From: Betaproteobacteria bacterium
GTDB taxonomy: Bacteria > Pseudomonadota > Gammaproteobacteria > Burkholderiales > Burkholderiaceae_E
Length of the DNA stretch: 6,805 nt
Assembly (NCBI GenBank): GCA_016868095.1
Contig: VGHV01000133.1
Coordinates: forward strand, 1-6,805
Direction: 5' to 3'
Shown here: piece after piece, positions 1-6,271 of the stretch
How the letters are laid out: every line of letters starts with the position of its first letter
How positions within the stretch are numbered: the stretch's first letter is position 1
The notes under the pieces: generated by a model
The model's input: only the letters and a program-made list of their open reading frames with translations
What the model was told of the DNA's origin: nothing
The model's database searches: none
Translations under genes and position numbers: made by a program

Positions 1-2
1 CG

Positions 3-1001
3 GTCATTATGCTCACGCTCATTGCTTTACCCGTTATGCTTTCTAAAGGATATAACAAATCCTTGGCCGTAGGCACGATCGCTTCGGCAGGCACGCTAGG
101 TATCTTGATTCCCCCGAGCATCATGCTCGTGATCATGGGTGATTTGATTGGCCTTCCCGTTGGAACCTTATTCACGGGTGCCATCGCTCCCGGCCTTTTA
201 ATGAGCGCGCTTTATGTGGTCTTTATTATTGTGGCCTGTACCTTGATGCCTTCGCTTGCACCCGCGGTCAGAGGTGCAATGGGTGCATCCGAGGAACGAC
301 TAACTGGTTCGATGGTCCTTAAAGGTTTTATACCACCGGCATTTTTGATCACGCTGGTCTTAGGCTCGATTTTCGCTGGGTGGGCAACTCCAACAGAAGC
401 CTCGGGAATCGGAAGTCTGGGTGCCATTCTCCTTGCTTATGCCAACAAGCGTCTGAGCTTAAAGGTACTCAAGGACGTCATGGCTTCTTCGGCACTCACG
501 AACTCGATGGTGTTTTTTATAATCTTCGGTGCGACCCTTTTCTCTTATGTGTTCCGAGCGCTGGGCGGCGATGAGGTGGTGCTTGAAATTCTGAAGTCAT
601 TGGGTATTGACACCGGTTGGGAAATGCTTATTTTCGTGATGATTATTGTTTTCATCATGGGCTTTTTCTTCGACTGGATCGAGATCTGCCTGATCGTTGT
701 TCCGATCTTTGCACCGATCATGGGCAAGATGGACTTCGGCACCTTTATTCAGGGCAAGCAAGTCATTCTGACCTGGTTCACCATCTTGCTCTCCGTAAAT
801 ATGCAAACCGCATTCCTGACGCCACCTTTCGGCTTTGCACTTTTTTACATGAAGGGCACGGTGCCACCATCTGTCACCATGATAGATATTTACAAGGGCA
901 TCGTTCCCTTTGTACTTGTGCAATTATTAGCACTTGTGCTGTGCATTATCTTCCCCGACATTGTGCTGTTCCTGCCTCGACATTTCGGCTTTTTGGATTA
1001 G
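3..1001 (+). CDS. dctM: TRAP transporter large permease subunit (DctM family), 5'-truncated by window edge
   Basis: This is the large membrane subunit of a tripartite ATP-independent periplasmic transporter. It carries an organic acid or similar anion across the inner membrane using an ion gradient, together with a small DctQ subunit and a periplasmic binding protein that are not in this window. The frame is open to the left edge (Val-Ile precede the first ATG at 9), so that ATG is internal. About 332 residues are present against roughly 430 for the family, so about 100 N-terminal residues are missing. Counting from the ATG at 9, family signatures are GTLGILIPPSI (28-38), GWATPTEASGIG (124-135) and FLTPPFGFALFYMKG (269-283). 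Most of the rest is strongly hydrophobic, consistent with many membrane helices. The TPPFGFALFY-type end resembles the DctM branch often labelled mannitol/chloroaromatic-type; the substrate cannot be read from sequence. It ends TAG at 999-1001 and converges on the next gene. Confidence 0.95.
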   Translation, partial: VIMLTLIALPVMLSKGYNKSLAVGTIASAGTLGILIPPSIMLVIMGDLIGLPVGTLFTGAIAPGLLMSALYVVFIIVACTLMPSLAPAVRGAMGASEERLTGSMVLKGFIPPAFLITLVLGSIFAGWATPTEASGIGSLGAILLAYANKRLSLKVLKDVMASSALTNSMVFFIIFGATLFSYVFRALGGDEVVLEILKSLGIDTGWEMLIFVMIIVFIMGFFFDWIEICLIVVPIFAPIMGKMDFGTFIQGKQVILTWFTILLSVNMQTAFLTPPFGFALFYMKGTVPPSVTMIDIYKGIVPFVLVQLLALVLCIIFPDIVLFLPRHFGFLD

Positions 1002-1030
1002 CGCAGGTAAGGCTAATCGCAGGCCACTTG

Positions 1031-1057
1031 GGGCGGATCAACTTGCTTGATTCGCCC
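1031..1057. terminator. Hairpin between convergent genes, candidate bidirectional terminator
   Basis: GGGCGGATCAA (1031-1041) pairs with TTGATTCGCCC (1047-1057) around the 5-base loop CTTGC. This gives an 11-bp stem with one G-T (G·U) position, extendable outward by a few weak pairs. It lies between the 3' ends of dctM (1001) and the leftward VWA gene, whose stop codon (1038-1040) is inside the stem. Neither strand shows a long T run right after the stem (TAGTTCCCC on the plus strand), so it is not a textbook intrinsic terminator. Its position between convergent genes supports a transcription-ending or 3'-end-protecting role. A second, weaker pairing, GATTAGC (996-1002) with GCTAATC (1012-1018), lies just upstream. 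Confidence 0.5.
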
Positions 1058-2069
1058 TAGTTCCCCGCCCGGTCAGGACAATTCGGGCTCTGCTGATCAA
1101 GATAGCGACAAGCGCAAGGATCAACATGGCTGAGAGAGCGACGAAGGAAATCTCTGTGCGACGTGTTTCAAGTGAGAGCTTTGATTGCAACCCGGAATAA
1201 GCGGCTTTTAATTCATCGGCGCTTGCCGCATAAAAGTACTGTCCTCCGGTGATTTGAGCAACGGCCTTTAGCGTCTCCTGATCAACCTTTACAAAAAACG
1301 AATAACCCTCGTAACCAGGAATAACGCCGTGCTCGGTACCGAAGGCCACGGTATGAACCTTGATGCCCAGATCCGCTGCGCGCTGCGCGATTTCGATCGG
1401 ATCAGGACCTGTTGTCCGCCGACCATCGGAAAGCAGAATAATGGCTGCATGACGATCACTTGCCGGCGCCGAAGGGGCGGGCCAGTTAACAGCGGACGGC
1501 GCATAAATCGCCTGTTCAAGGTCGATCGCCAAATCAGGGCGCAGAAGGCTCAGTGAAAACAATAAGCCGCTACCCGTTGCAGTAGCACGTTGGAGTTCAA
1601 AACGATCAACGGCTGCGAGCAATGCTTCGCGATCCTCGGTAATTGTTTGCACCACTTGGGCTGTACCTGCGAAGCTGACAATACCGGCGCGAACATCATT
1701 GGGCAGCTTTCCGATGAAGTCTCTGACCGCTGCCTGCGCGGCTTCGATACGACTCGGTTCAACATCACGTGCCAGCATGCTTCGTGAAACATCCATGGCG
1801 ATCACTAACTTTCTATAATCTGTGGGTAAGCTGATTTCAGCGGTTGGCCGTGCCAAAGCGATGAGCCCTAGCCCAAAGATCAGCCAGATCAAGAATGCCG
1901 GCATGTGGATACGCCAGGCATGTCCTGGCACTTGGGCGGCCTTGAGCAAACGCAAGCTTGAAAAATGAATAACTATCTTCTTACGCCGGCGCCATGCCCA
2001 AACGTAGAGAAAAAGTGGAACAGGCAAGCCAAGCAATGCCCATAACATCTCGGGTGCTAACCATCCCAT
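1038..2069 (-). CDS. Membrane-anchored VWA-domain protein, BatA/BatB type (paralogue 1, divergent)
   Basis: This is a 343-residue inner-membrane protein with a von Willebrand A domain, of the kind that partners MoxR ATPases. Numbered from the ATG at 2069: membrane segment 1 at about 7-25, basic loop WRRRKK, segment 2 at about 57-73, VWA domain at about 88-300, and C-terminal membrane segment at about 308-326 followed by an Arg-rich tail. The metal-ion-dependent adhesion site (MIDAS) looks complete: DVSRSM (93-98), Thr at about 163, and Asp215 in LLSDG. Basic residues in the loop and tail put the VWA domain in the periplasm by the positive-inside rule. The frame extends to ATGs at 2099 and 2114, but 2069 is preferred: it has GAAGAG six bases upstream, starts the family-like MGWLAPEML, and gives a length matching the second paralogue (344). 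The gene is divergent from the protease and inverted relative to its MoxR/DUF58 partners. Function beyond the family role is unknown. Confidence 0.92.
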   Translation of the reverse strand: MGWLAPEMLWALLGLPVPLFLYVWAWRRRKKIVIHFSSLRLLKAAQVPGHAWRIHMPAFLIWLIFGLGLIALARPTAEISLPTDYRKLVIAMDVSRSMLARDVEPSRIEAAQAAVRDFIGKLPNDVRAGIVSFAGTAQVVQTITEDREALLAAVDRFELQRATATGSGLLFSLSLLRPDLAIDLEQAIYAPSAVNWPAPSAPASDRHAAIILLSDGRRTTGPDPIEIAQRAADLGIKVHTVAFGTEHGVIPGYEGYSFFVKVDQETLKAVAQITGGQYFYAASADELKAAYSGLQSKLSLETRRTEISFVALSAMLILALVAILISRARIVLTGRGTRANQAS

Positions 2070-2075
2070 ATGCCA

Positions 2076-2081
2076 CTCTTC
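2076..2081 (-). promoter_or_regulatory. Ribosome binding site deciding the VWA paralogue 1 start
   Basis: Read on the minus strand, GAAGAG lies six bases before the ATG at 2069-2067. The upstream in-frame ATGs (2099, 2114) have no comparable purine-rich motif. This supports the shorter 343-residue protein and leaves a 22-base gap to the divergent protease start. Confidence 0.5.
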
Positions 2082-2091
2082 ATGCTCAATA

Positions 2092-3039
2092 ATGTGCATC
2101 ATGCCAGCAAGCAAAGCACCGCAACAAGCCCGACCCCTGAGACTTTGGCGATACTTGGCGAGGCGTCCACTGCTGACGATAGCAGTCCTAGGCTTTAGCT
2201 CGGTCGCACTTAGTTACCTGCTCTTTGCGATCTGGCATCAATGGGGAGATGGCCAACAGCTGCTTTTGCCGCCCCATCTTCGCAGCAGTATGGATCCCAA
2301 ATCGGGTGTCCGACAGGCTCCCCTACATTTTCAGAATCGGGAAAGCTTCGAACGTAGCCTTGCCCAGGGCCTTGAGCGCATCGATTTACCCTCAATGGCC
2401 CAGCGCGCGGCCAGGCAGATTCTGCCCTCTGTTGTTCATATTCGGCTCGAAGTCAATAGCGATGGCCAACCGAAAGCATCAGGTACAAAACCCGAACAAC
2501 GAGAATCAGGTTCAGGGGTTGTCATCAAAGACGACGGAACCATCCTTAGTAATTTTCATGTCGTTGCTGCGGCCGCCAGCGGCAAACTGATCGTCAGCTT
2601 CGCCGACGGAAGCGAATCAGAAGCGACAGTGATGCAAGTGATGCCCGATAAAGATCTTGCGGTGCTTCGCCCGAGCAAGATACCCGACGATCTACAAGCT
2701 GCAACCATTGTTGGCAGCGGCAACCTACTGCCGGGCGATCAGGTTGTTGCCGTCGGTTTTCCCTTTGGGATTGGACCTTCGGTAAGCGCTGGCGTGGTCT
2801 CAGGTCTTGATCGAGAGTTTCGCAGCCCCGACGGTACACGCAGCCTGAGTGGCTTGATTCAATTTGATGCTGCAGCGAATCCGGGAAGCTCGGGCGGCCC
2901 GCTGGTTAATCATCGGGGCGAGGTGGTCGGTATCGTCACAGCCATCCTAAACCCTGAAAAATCCAGAACCTTTATCGGTATAGGTTTTGCGACAACCATG
3001 GAAAGTGCAGGCGCAGCGCTTGGTTTGCCGCGGTTTTAG
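2092..3039 (+). CDS. Membrane-anchored trypsin-like (HtrA/S1C-type) serine protease without PDZ domain
   Basis: This is a serine endopeptidase of the HtrA/Deg trypsin-like fold, predicted to be tethered to the inner membrane and to act in the periplasm. The N-terminus is basic (residues 13-25, Arg-rich), followed by one membrane segment (about 26-48), a linker to about 100, and the protease domain (about 105-310). The catalytic triad is visible: His156 in SNFHVV, Asp188 in DKDLAVL, and Ser267 in PGSSGGPL (family consensus GNSGGPL). The substrate-loop motif AVGFPFGIG (220-228) is also present. The protein stops soon after the domain, at 315 residues, so it lacks the C-terminal PDZ domain of DegS or DegP. 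The start is uncertain: ATG at 2092 or ATG at 2101, neither with a clear Shine-Dalgarno; both keep the anchor. It heads the rightward run, 42 bases before the MoxR gene. A role in processing envelope proteins with the MoxR/VWA set is inferred from position only. Confidence 0.93.
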   Translation: MCIMPASKAPQQARPLRLWRYLARRPLLTIAVLGFSSVALSYLLFAIWHQWGDGQQLLLPPHLRSSMDPKSGVRQAPLHFQNRESFERSLAQGLERIDLPSMAQRAARQILPSVVHIRLEVNSDGQPKASGTKPEQRESGSGVVIKDDGTILSNFHVVAAAASGKLIVSFADGSESEATVMQVMPDKDLAVLRPSKIPDDLQAATIVGSGNLLPGDQVVAVGFPFGIGPSVSAGVVSGLDREFRSPDGTRSLSGLIQFDAAANPGSSGGPLVNHRGEVVGIVTAILNPEKSRTFIGIGFATTMESAGAALGLPRF

Positions 3040-3068
3040 CTAATTTTTAATTGAACAATGACTGTCCT

Positions 3069-3072
3069 GGAG
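3069..3072 (+). promoter_or_regulatory. Ribosome binding site deciding the MoxR start
   Basis: GGAG lies nine bases before the ATG at 3082 but only three before the in-frame GTG at 3076. The spacing therefore favours 3082 over the longer reading. Confidence 0.55.
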
Positions 3073-3081
3073 TAAGTGGCA

Positions 3082-4095
3082 ATGATGGTGATCCCCTCGA
3101 TTGATCTGAGCCTTCAGCAAAACATTGCAGCGCTTGCAAAGCGCATGGAACAAGTTCTTTTCGAAGTCAAACGAGTCATCGTTGGGCAAGACCGATTACT
3201 TGAGCGGGTTTTAATTGCCCTGCTCGCTCGCGGTCATTTGCTGGTTGAGGGCATGCCTGGACTGGCGAAAACCTTGACCATCAATACCCTTGCCCAAGTT
3301 CTTCAAGTGCAGTTTAAAAGAATACAGTTCACACCCGACTTGATGCCAGCTGATCTGATCGGCTCGCGGGTCTTTCATCCGCGCGATGCTGCGTTCCAAA
3401 CCCTGCTGGGGCCGGTTTTTGCCAATCTACTTTTAGCGGACGAAATCAATCGAGCACCGCCTAAGGTCCAAAGTGCCCTACTTGAGGCGATGCAAGAAGG
3501 TCAGGTCACCATCGCAGGGCAAAGTCATCAGCTTCCCAAGCCCTTCGTGGTCATGGCCACCCAAAATCCCATCGAGACCGAGGGCACCTATCCGCTGCCT
3601 GAAGCACAAGTCGACCGCTTTATGATGAAGTTAATCATCGATTATCCGAGTGCAGATGAAGAGTTTGTTGTGGTTCAACGGGTGATTGGCATGCCTCAGC
3701 AAGTACAAGCCGTCATCAACAACGACGAACTGTTACAAATGCAATTACTTTGCAAACAGGTCTATGTCGACCCGAGCCTCATTCGCTATGCCGTATCGCT
3801 CAGTGCTGCCACCCGCAAGCCAAGCGCCTTTGGACTCGCGCAGTTGTCACCGCTGCTTATGCACGGCGCCTCGCCTCGGGCCAGTATTTGGATGATAGAG
3901 GCAGCACGGGCTCTTGCAGCGCTGCGGGCTCGAGCTTATGTTTTACCCGAGGATGTCAGCGCGGTTGCATCGGATGTGTTGAGGCATCGCATCAGCCTCT
4001 CTGATGAAGCGCTCGCCACACAGATCGAGGCCGAGACCATACTCAATCAATTGCTTGCTAACATCCCCGCACCCACCAAACCTTTGGGTCTATGA
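3082..4095 (+). CDS. moxR: MoxR-family AAA+ ATPase
   Basis: This is a cytosolic AAA+ ATPase of the MoxR branch, predicted to form a ring and to act as a chaperone-like motor with VWA partners. It has 337 residues, usual for the family. From the ATG at 3082: Walker A GMPGLAKT (57-64), with the EGMPGLAKT context typical of MoxR; Walker B LLLADE (116-121), continuing INRAPPKVQSALLEAM; sensor 1 ATQNP (159-163); the QVDRF segment (176-180); sensor 2 region GASPR (262-266); and a helical lid to the end. All key ATPase residues appear intact. A GTG at 3076 would add two residues but sits too close to the GGAG at 3069-3072. The stop overlaps the DUF58 start (ATGA, 4092-4095), which implies translational coupling. 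Its operon position, with DUF58 and a VWA gene downstream, is the classic arrangement. The natural client cannot be read from the sequence. Confidence 0.96.
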   Translation: MMVIPSIDLSLQQNIAALAKRMEQVLFEVKRVIVGQDRLLERVLIALLARGHLLVEGMPGLAKTLTINTLAQVLQVQFKRIQFTPDLMPADLIGSRVFHPRDAAFQTLLGPVFANLLLADEINRAPPKVQSALLEAMQEGQVTIAGQSHQLPKPFVVMATQNPIETEGTYPLPEAQVDRFMMKLIIDYPSADEEFVVVQRVIGMPQQVQAVINNDELLQMQLLCKQVYVDPSLIRYAVSLSAATRKPSAFGLAQLSPLLMHGASPRASIWMIEAARALAALRARAYVLPEDVSAVASDVLRHRISLSDEALATQIEAETILNQLLANIPAPTKPLGL

Positions 4096-4988
4096 GTATT
4101 GGACACTTAGCAGCAAGGCGTCTGCGCTGGCGTTTGCTCAAGCGCATGCCAGGGCTTATTCAGGGTGACTTCATGAGCCTCGCCCGCGGCAGTGGTTTCG
4201 ACTTGCAGCACATCCAACCCTATCAGGAAGGCGACGACGTAAGACGTATCGACTGGCATGCCAGTGCAAGAAGCGATCAATTACAAGTTCGACAAATGCA
4301 AGAAGATCGCGAGTTTAACGCCTGGTTAATACTCGATCTGAGTGCATCGAGTACAGCAGGCCTCGAATCAAGCAGCAAACGCGACCAGATCCTCGCCTTA
4401 AGCACGTGTATCATCGAGAGCTTGCTACAATACGGCAACCGTGTTGGTTTATGGATCGATGATGGCAGGCAGGTCCCCGCCTCTCAGTTGAAACCAAGTC
4501 ATGGCCACAGCCATCGCCTGCGTCTGCTCGAATGTATTAAAAATCATCAGCCACCCAAGCAAAGTCTTCATATCCATAGCAATCTGGAGCGATTATTCCG
4601 GCAGCTTCAGGCTGCCCTGCGAAGGCGTGCACTTGTTTTAGTGCTTTCTGACTTTATCGATCACAGCGATAACCGTGGCCAAGCCTGGTCCGATGCGCTT
4701 GCTAGCTTACAAAAACGACATGACTTGATTGCGATCAAACTTGATGACCCCAGTGAGTGGGAGCTACCCGCACAAGGCCATTTTTTCGCTGAAGATGTCG
4801 AGACCGGTGAGCAATTATGGATCGATACAGAAAATAAATCCTTCCGCTTGCGATACCAGGCACTTATCAAGCAAGAACAGGCAAGCACACATGCGCTGCT
4901 AAGACGAAGTGGGGCAAGACTTCTTCAAATCAGCCACCGGGATGAGGGTTTAAAAAAGCTAAGCCTTTGGATGCGAGCTCAGCGGTGA
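4092..4988 (+). CDS. DUF58 domain protein (MoxR partner)
   Basis: This is a 298-residue member of the DUF58 family, which is regularly encoded directly after MoxR ATPases and carries a VWA-like fold. The family signature is clear at 33-61: GSGFDLQHIQPYQEGDD, then RRIDW and SAR. A MIDAS-like DLSASS follows at 82-87, and LSDF (185-188) supplies a later acidic position. No membrane segment is evident and the N-terminus is strongly basic, so this is the short soluble form rather than the longer form with N-terminal helices. It probably acts at the cytosolic face as adaptor or partner of the ATPase ring; that is inferred from the family. The ATG overlaps the MoxR stop by four bases, so the two are likely made together. 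The next gene starts 38 bases downstream. Family assignment is strong; the molecular function of DUF58 is poorly known. Confidence 0.95.
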   Translation: MSIGHLAARRLRWRLLKRMPGLIQGDFMSLARGSGFDLQHIQPYQEGDDVRRIDWHASARSDQLQVRQMQEDREFNAWLILDLSASSTAGLESSSKRDQILALSTCIIESLLQYGNRVGLWIDDGRQVPASQLKPSHGHSHRLRLLECIKNHQPPKQSLHIHSNLERLFRQLQAALRRRALVLVLSDFIDHSDNRGQAWSDALASLQKRHDLIAIKLDDPSEWELPAQGHFFAEDVETGEQLWIDTENKSFRLRYQALIKQEQASTHALLRRSGARLLQISHRDEGLKKLSLWMRAQR

Positions 4989-5026
4989 ACTCAGCGATGA
5001 AGCAAGCTTAGTAATAAAGCGAACCT

Positions 5027-6061
5027 ATGACTGCGATGCTGCTTGAAATGCTCGAGAGCCTAAGCTTGCAATGGCCGATCGCTGTAACTTTCATGGCGTT
5101 TCCCATCGGTCTGAGCATTTGGCTTATCCGCCATCGAAGCGGGCGTTGGTCATCAAATAGCCTAATAGTGAGTGGCCTTGCTGTAATGGTTGTCGGATTA
5201 TCAAGGCCGATGATGCAAGGCATCGAACCCACGCCGCTTGATCAGGTGATCTTAGTGATCGACAGCTCGGCGAGTATGCGTGCATCCGATGTGTCGCCAA
5301 GCCGCATCGACCTAGCCAAGCAAATTGCAAACGCTTTTATCGAGGCACTGCCCGCTCACGCAAACCTCGGACTTATCAGCATGGCCGCTAACGCCAGTGT
5401 CATTCAGGCTCCAACGCGCCAACGCCATCAACTTGAGCAAGCCCTTGAACGCATCAGCTTGCAACCTGGCAGCGCGCTCGGGAGCGCGATCATACTTGCG
5501 ACGGCCCAGGCAATACCCGAGGCAGCGATCGACGTCGAGCGACTCATAACAGGCAGCTCAAGACGCTCCACAGTCTCATCATCATCGCCCTCAACCTCAA
5601 GCGAAGCTGGAAGCGAGAGCAAGCAAGCCTTTAAACAACCAGAAAGTCCGCTATCCCCCGGAAGCAGAGAAAGCTCAGTCATCGTTTTGCTTGCCGATGG
5701 GGATAGTAATATCGGGCCTGCCCCGCTTGAGACGGCCGAGATTGCGCGTCTTTGGGGACTGCGTATTTACAGTATCGGCATTGGCACCCGAGAAGGTGCT
5801 GTTTTACGAAGCGATGGCGTTAGCGCCAGGGTTCGACTCGAAGACAAAACATTGAGGGCGCTTGCATCAAGCACAGCCGCTGAGTACTTTGCCCTCGAAG
5901 ATAAGGCAACAGTGAAACAGATCTTTGCATCGCTTAGTGGTCGAATAGGTTTAAAAAGAAAGAAGAAAATTGAGGTGACCCATTGGTTTGCTTTGGTTGG
6001 AAGCATGCTGCTCATCGCAGGAGTGCTTATGAATGTTCAACGACATGGAAGGATTTTATGA
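5027..6061 (+). CDS. Membrane-anchored VWA-domain protein, BatA/BatB type (paralogue 2)
   Basis: This 344-residue inner-membrane VWA protein is clearly related to the leftward gene at 1038-2069: both share the order two N-terminal helices, VWA, C-terminal helix, and similar stretches such as DVSPSRI/DVEPSRI. Membrane segments lie at about 13-33, 45-60 and 318-336. The MIDAS motif is DSSASM (79-84), with Asp224 in LLADGDS. The usual MIDAS Thr appears to be Ser149 (PGSALGSA), a conservative change. The VWA domain should be periplasmic. A low-complexity Ser-rich insert (about 176-215) sits between an alpha-helical part and the strand leading to LLADG, much longer than in paralogue 1. The ATG at 5027 has no good Shine-Dalgarno; ATGs at 5036 and 5048 are alternatives. 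The gene follows DUF58 after 38 bases, and its TGA directly abuts the ATG of the next small ORF. It is probably co-transcribed with moxR and the DUF58 gene. Confidence 0.93.
   Translation: MTAMLLEMLESLSLQWPIAVTFMAFPIGLSIWLIRHRSGRWSSNSLIVSGLAVMVVGLSRPMMQGIEPTPLDQVILVIDSSASMRASDVSPSRIDLAKQIANAFIEALPAHANLGLISMAANASVIQAPTRQRHQLEQALERISLQPGSALGSAIILATAQAIPEAAIDVERLITGSSRRSTVSSSSPSTSSEAGSESKQAFKQPESPLSPGSRESSVIVLLADGDSNIGPAPLETAEIARLWGLRIYSIGIGTREGAVLRSDGVSARVRLEDKTLRALASSTAAEYFALEDKATVKQIFASLSGRIGLKRKKKIEVTHWFALVGSMLLIAGVLMNVQRHGRIL
6047..6053 (+). promoter_or_regulatory. Strong Shine-Dalgarno at the end of VWA paralogue 2
   Basis: GGAAGGA lies eight bases before the ATG at 6062 and four before an overlapping ATG at 6058. 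It is the most convincing ribosome binding site in the window, yet neither start opens a recognisable gene: 6058 reads MNALA then stop, and 6062 gives 61 codons. Confidence 0.5.
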
Positions 6062-6247
6062 ATGCACTTGCATAAATGTCGCCTGTGGCAAGCACGTGAG
6101 CCGAGCCCGAACTCCGCAATCACATCGGGCGAGCCAACGTGCAGACAGCTACCCGAAGCGATCCTGCGCATCTGCAGTCATAGAACACCCACAATCTCTT
6201 TGGATAATCCAGCCTTGCTTCAAAAGCCGCGCGACAATCCCGCCTGA
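6062..6247 (+). CDS. Small hypothetical ORF, 61 aa, or remnant of a lost Bat-operon gene
   Basis: The ORF starts at an ATG immediately after the TGA of the second VWA gene, eight bases after GGAAGGA, and ends TGA 24 bases before the methyltransferase ATG. The product is basic and polar with three Cys (residues 6, 31, 42), many Pro and Arg, and a Pro/Asn-rich end (DNPALLQKPRDNPA). There is no signal peptide, membrane segment or motif I recognise. In the alternative frame an ATG overlapping the VWA stop (6058, ATGA) gives MNALA and then TAA, which looks like a coupled start cut off at once. The stretch 6062-6271 could therefore be a real small gene, the scar of a deleted downstream bat gene, or plain spacer containing a chance ORF. 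A weak -10-like GATAAT lies at 6203-6208 with no good -35, so a promoter for the methyltransferase is possible but not shown. Confidence 0.3.
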   Translation: MHLHKCRLWQAREPSPNSAITSGEPTCRQLPEAILRICSHRTPTISLDNPALLQKPRDNPA

Positions 6248-6271
6248 GAACACTTAACTTCGGAAAGAACA

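Noticed and set aside
617..1060. 147-codon plus-strand ORF overlapping the end of dctM
   Set aside because: Shadow frame of the clearly coding DctM sequence; its translation is rich in His, Cys and Arg with no domain.
2087..2093. CAATAAT as a possible -10 box on the plus strand, and CATTAT on the minus strand, at the divergent junction
   Set aside because: No convincing -35 element at proper spacing on either strand; AT-rich hexamers of this quality occur by chance.
5473..5488. Perfect palindrome CGCGCTC-GG-GAGCGCG inside VWA paralogue 2
   Set aside because: It encodes the conserved GSALGSA region of the MIDAS Thr/Ser loop, has no T tract, and lies mid-gene; most likely a coding coincidence.
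6105..6140. GCCCGA ... TCGGGC inverted repeat after VWA paralogue 2 as a terminator
   Set aside because: Only six pairs with a long loop and no following T run; not strong enough to call.
6033..6257. 74-codon ORF starting within the end of VWA paralogue 2
   Set aside because: Its start has no ribosome binding site of its own and it runs out of frame across the VWA C-terminus; the 6062 frame is better placed after GGAAGGA.
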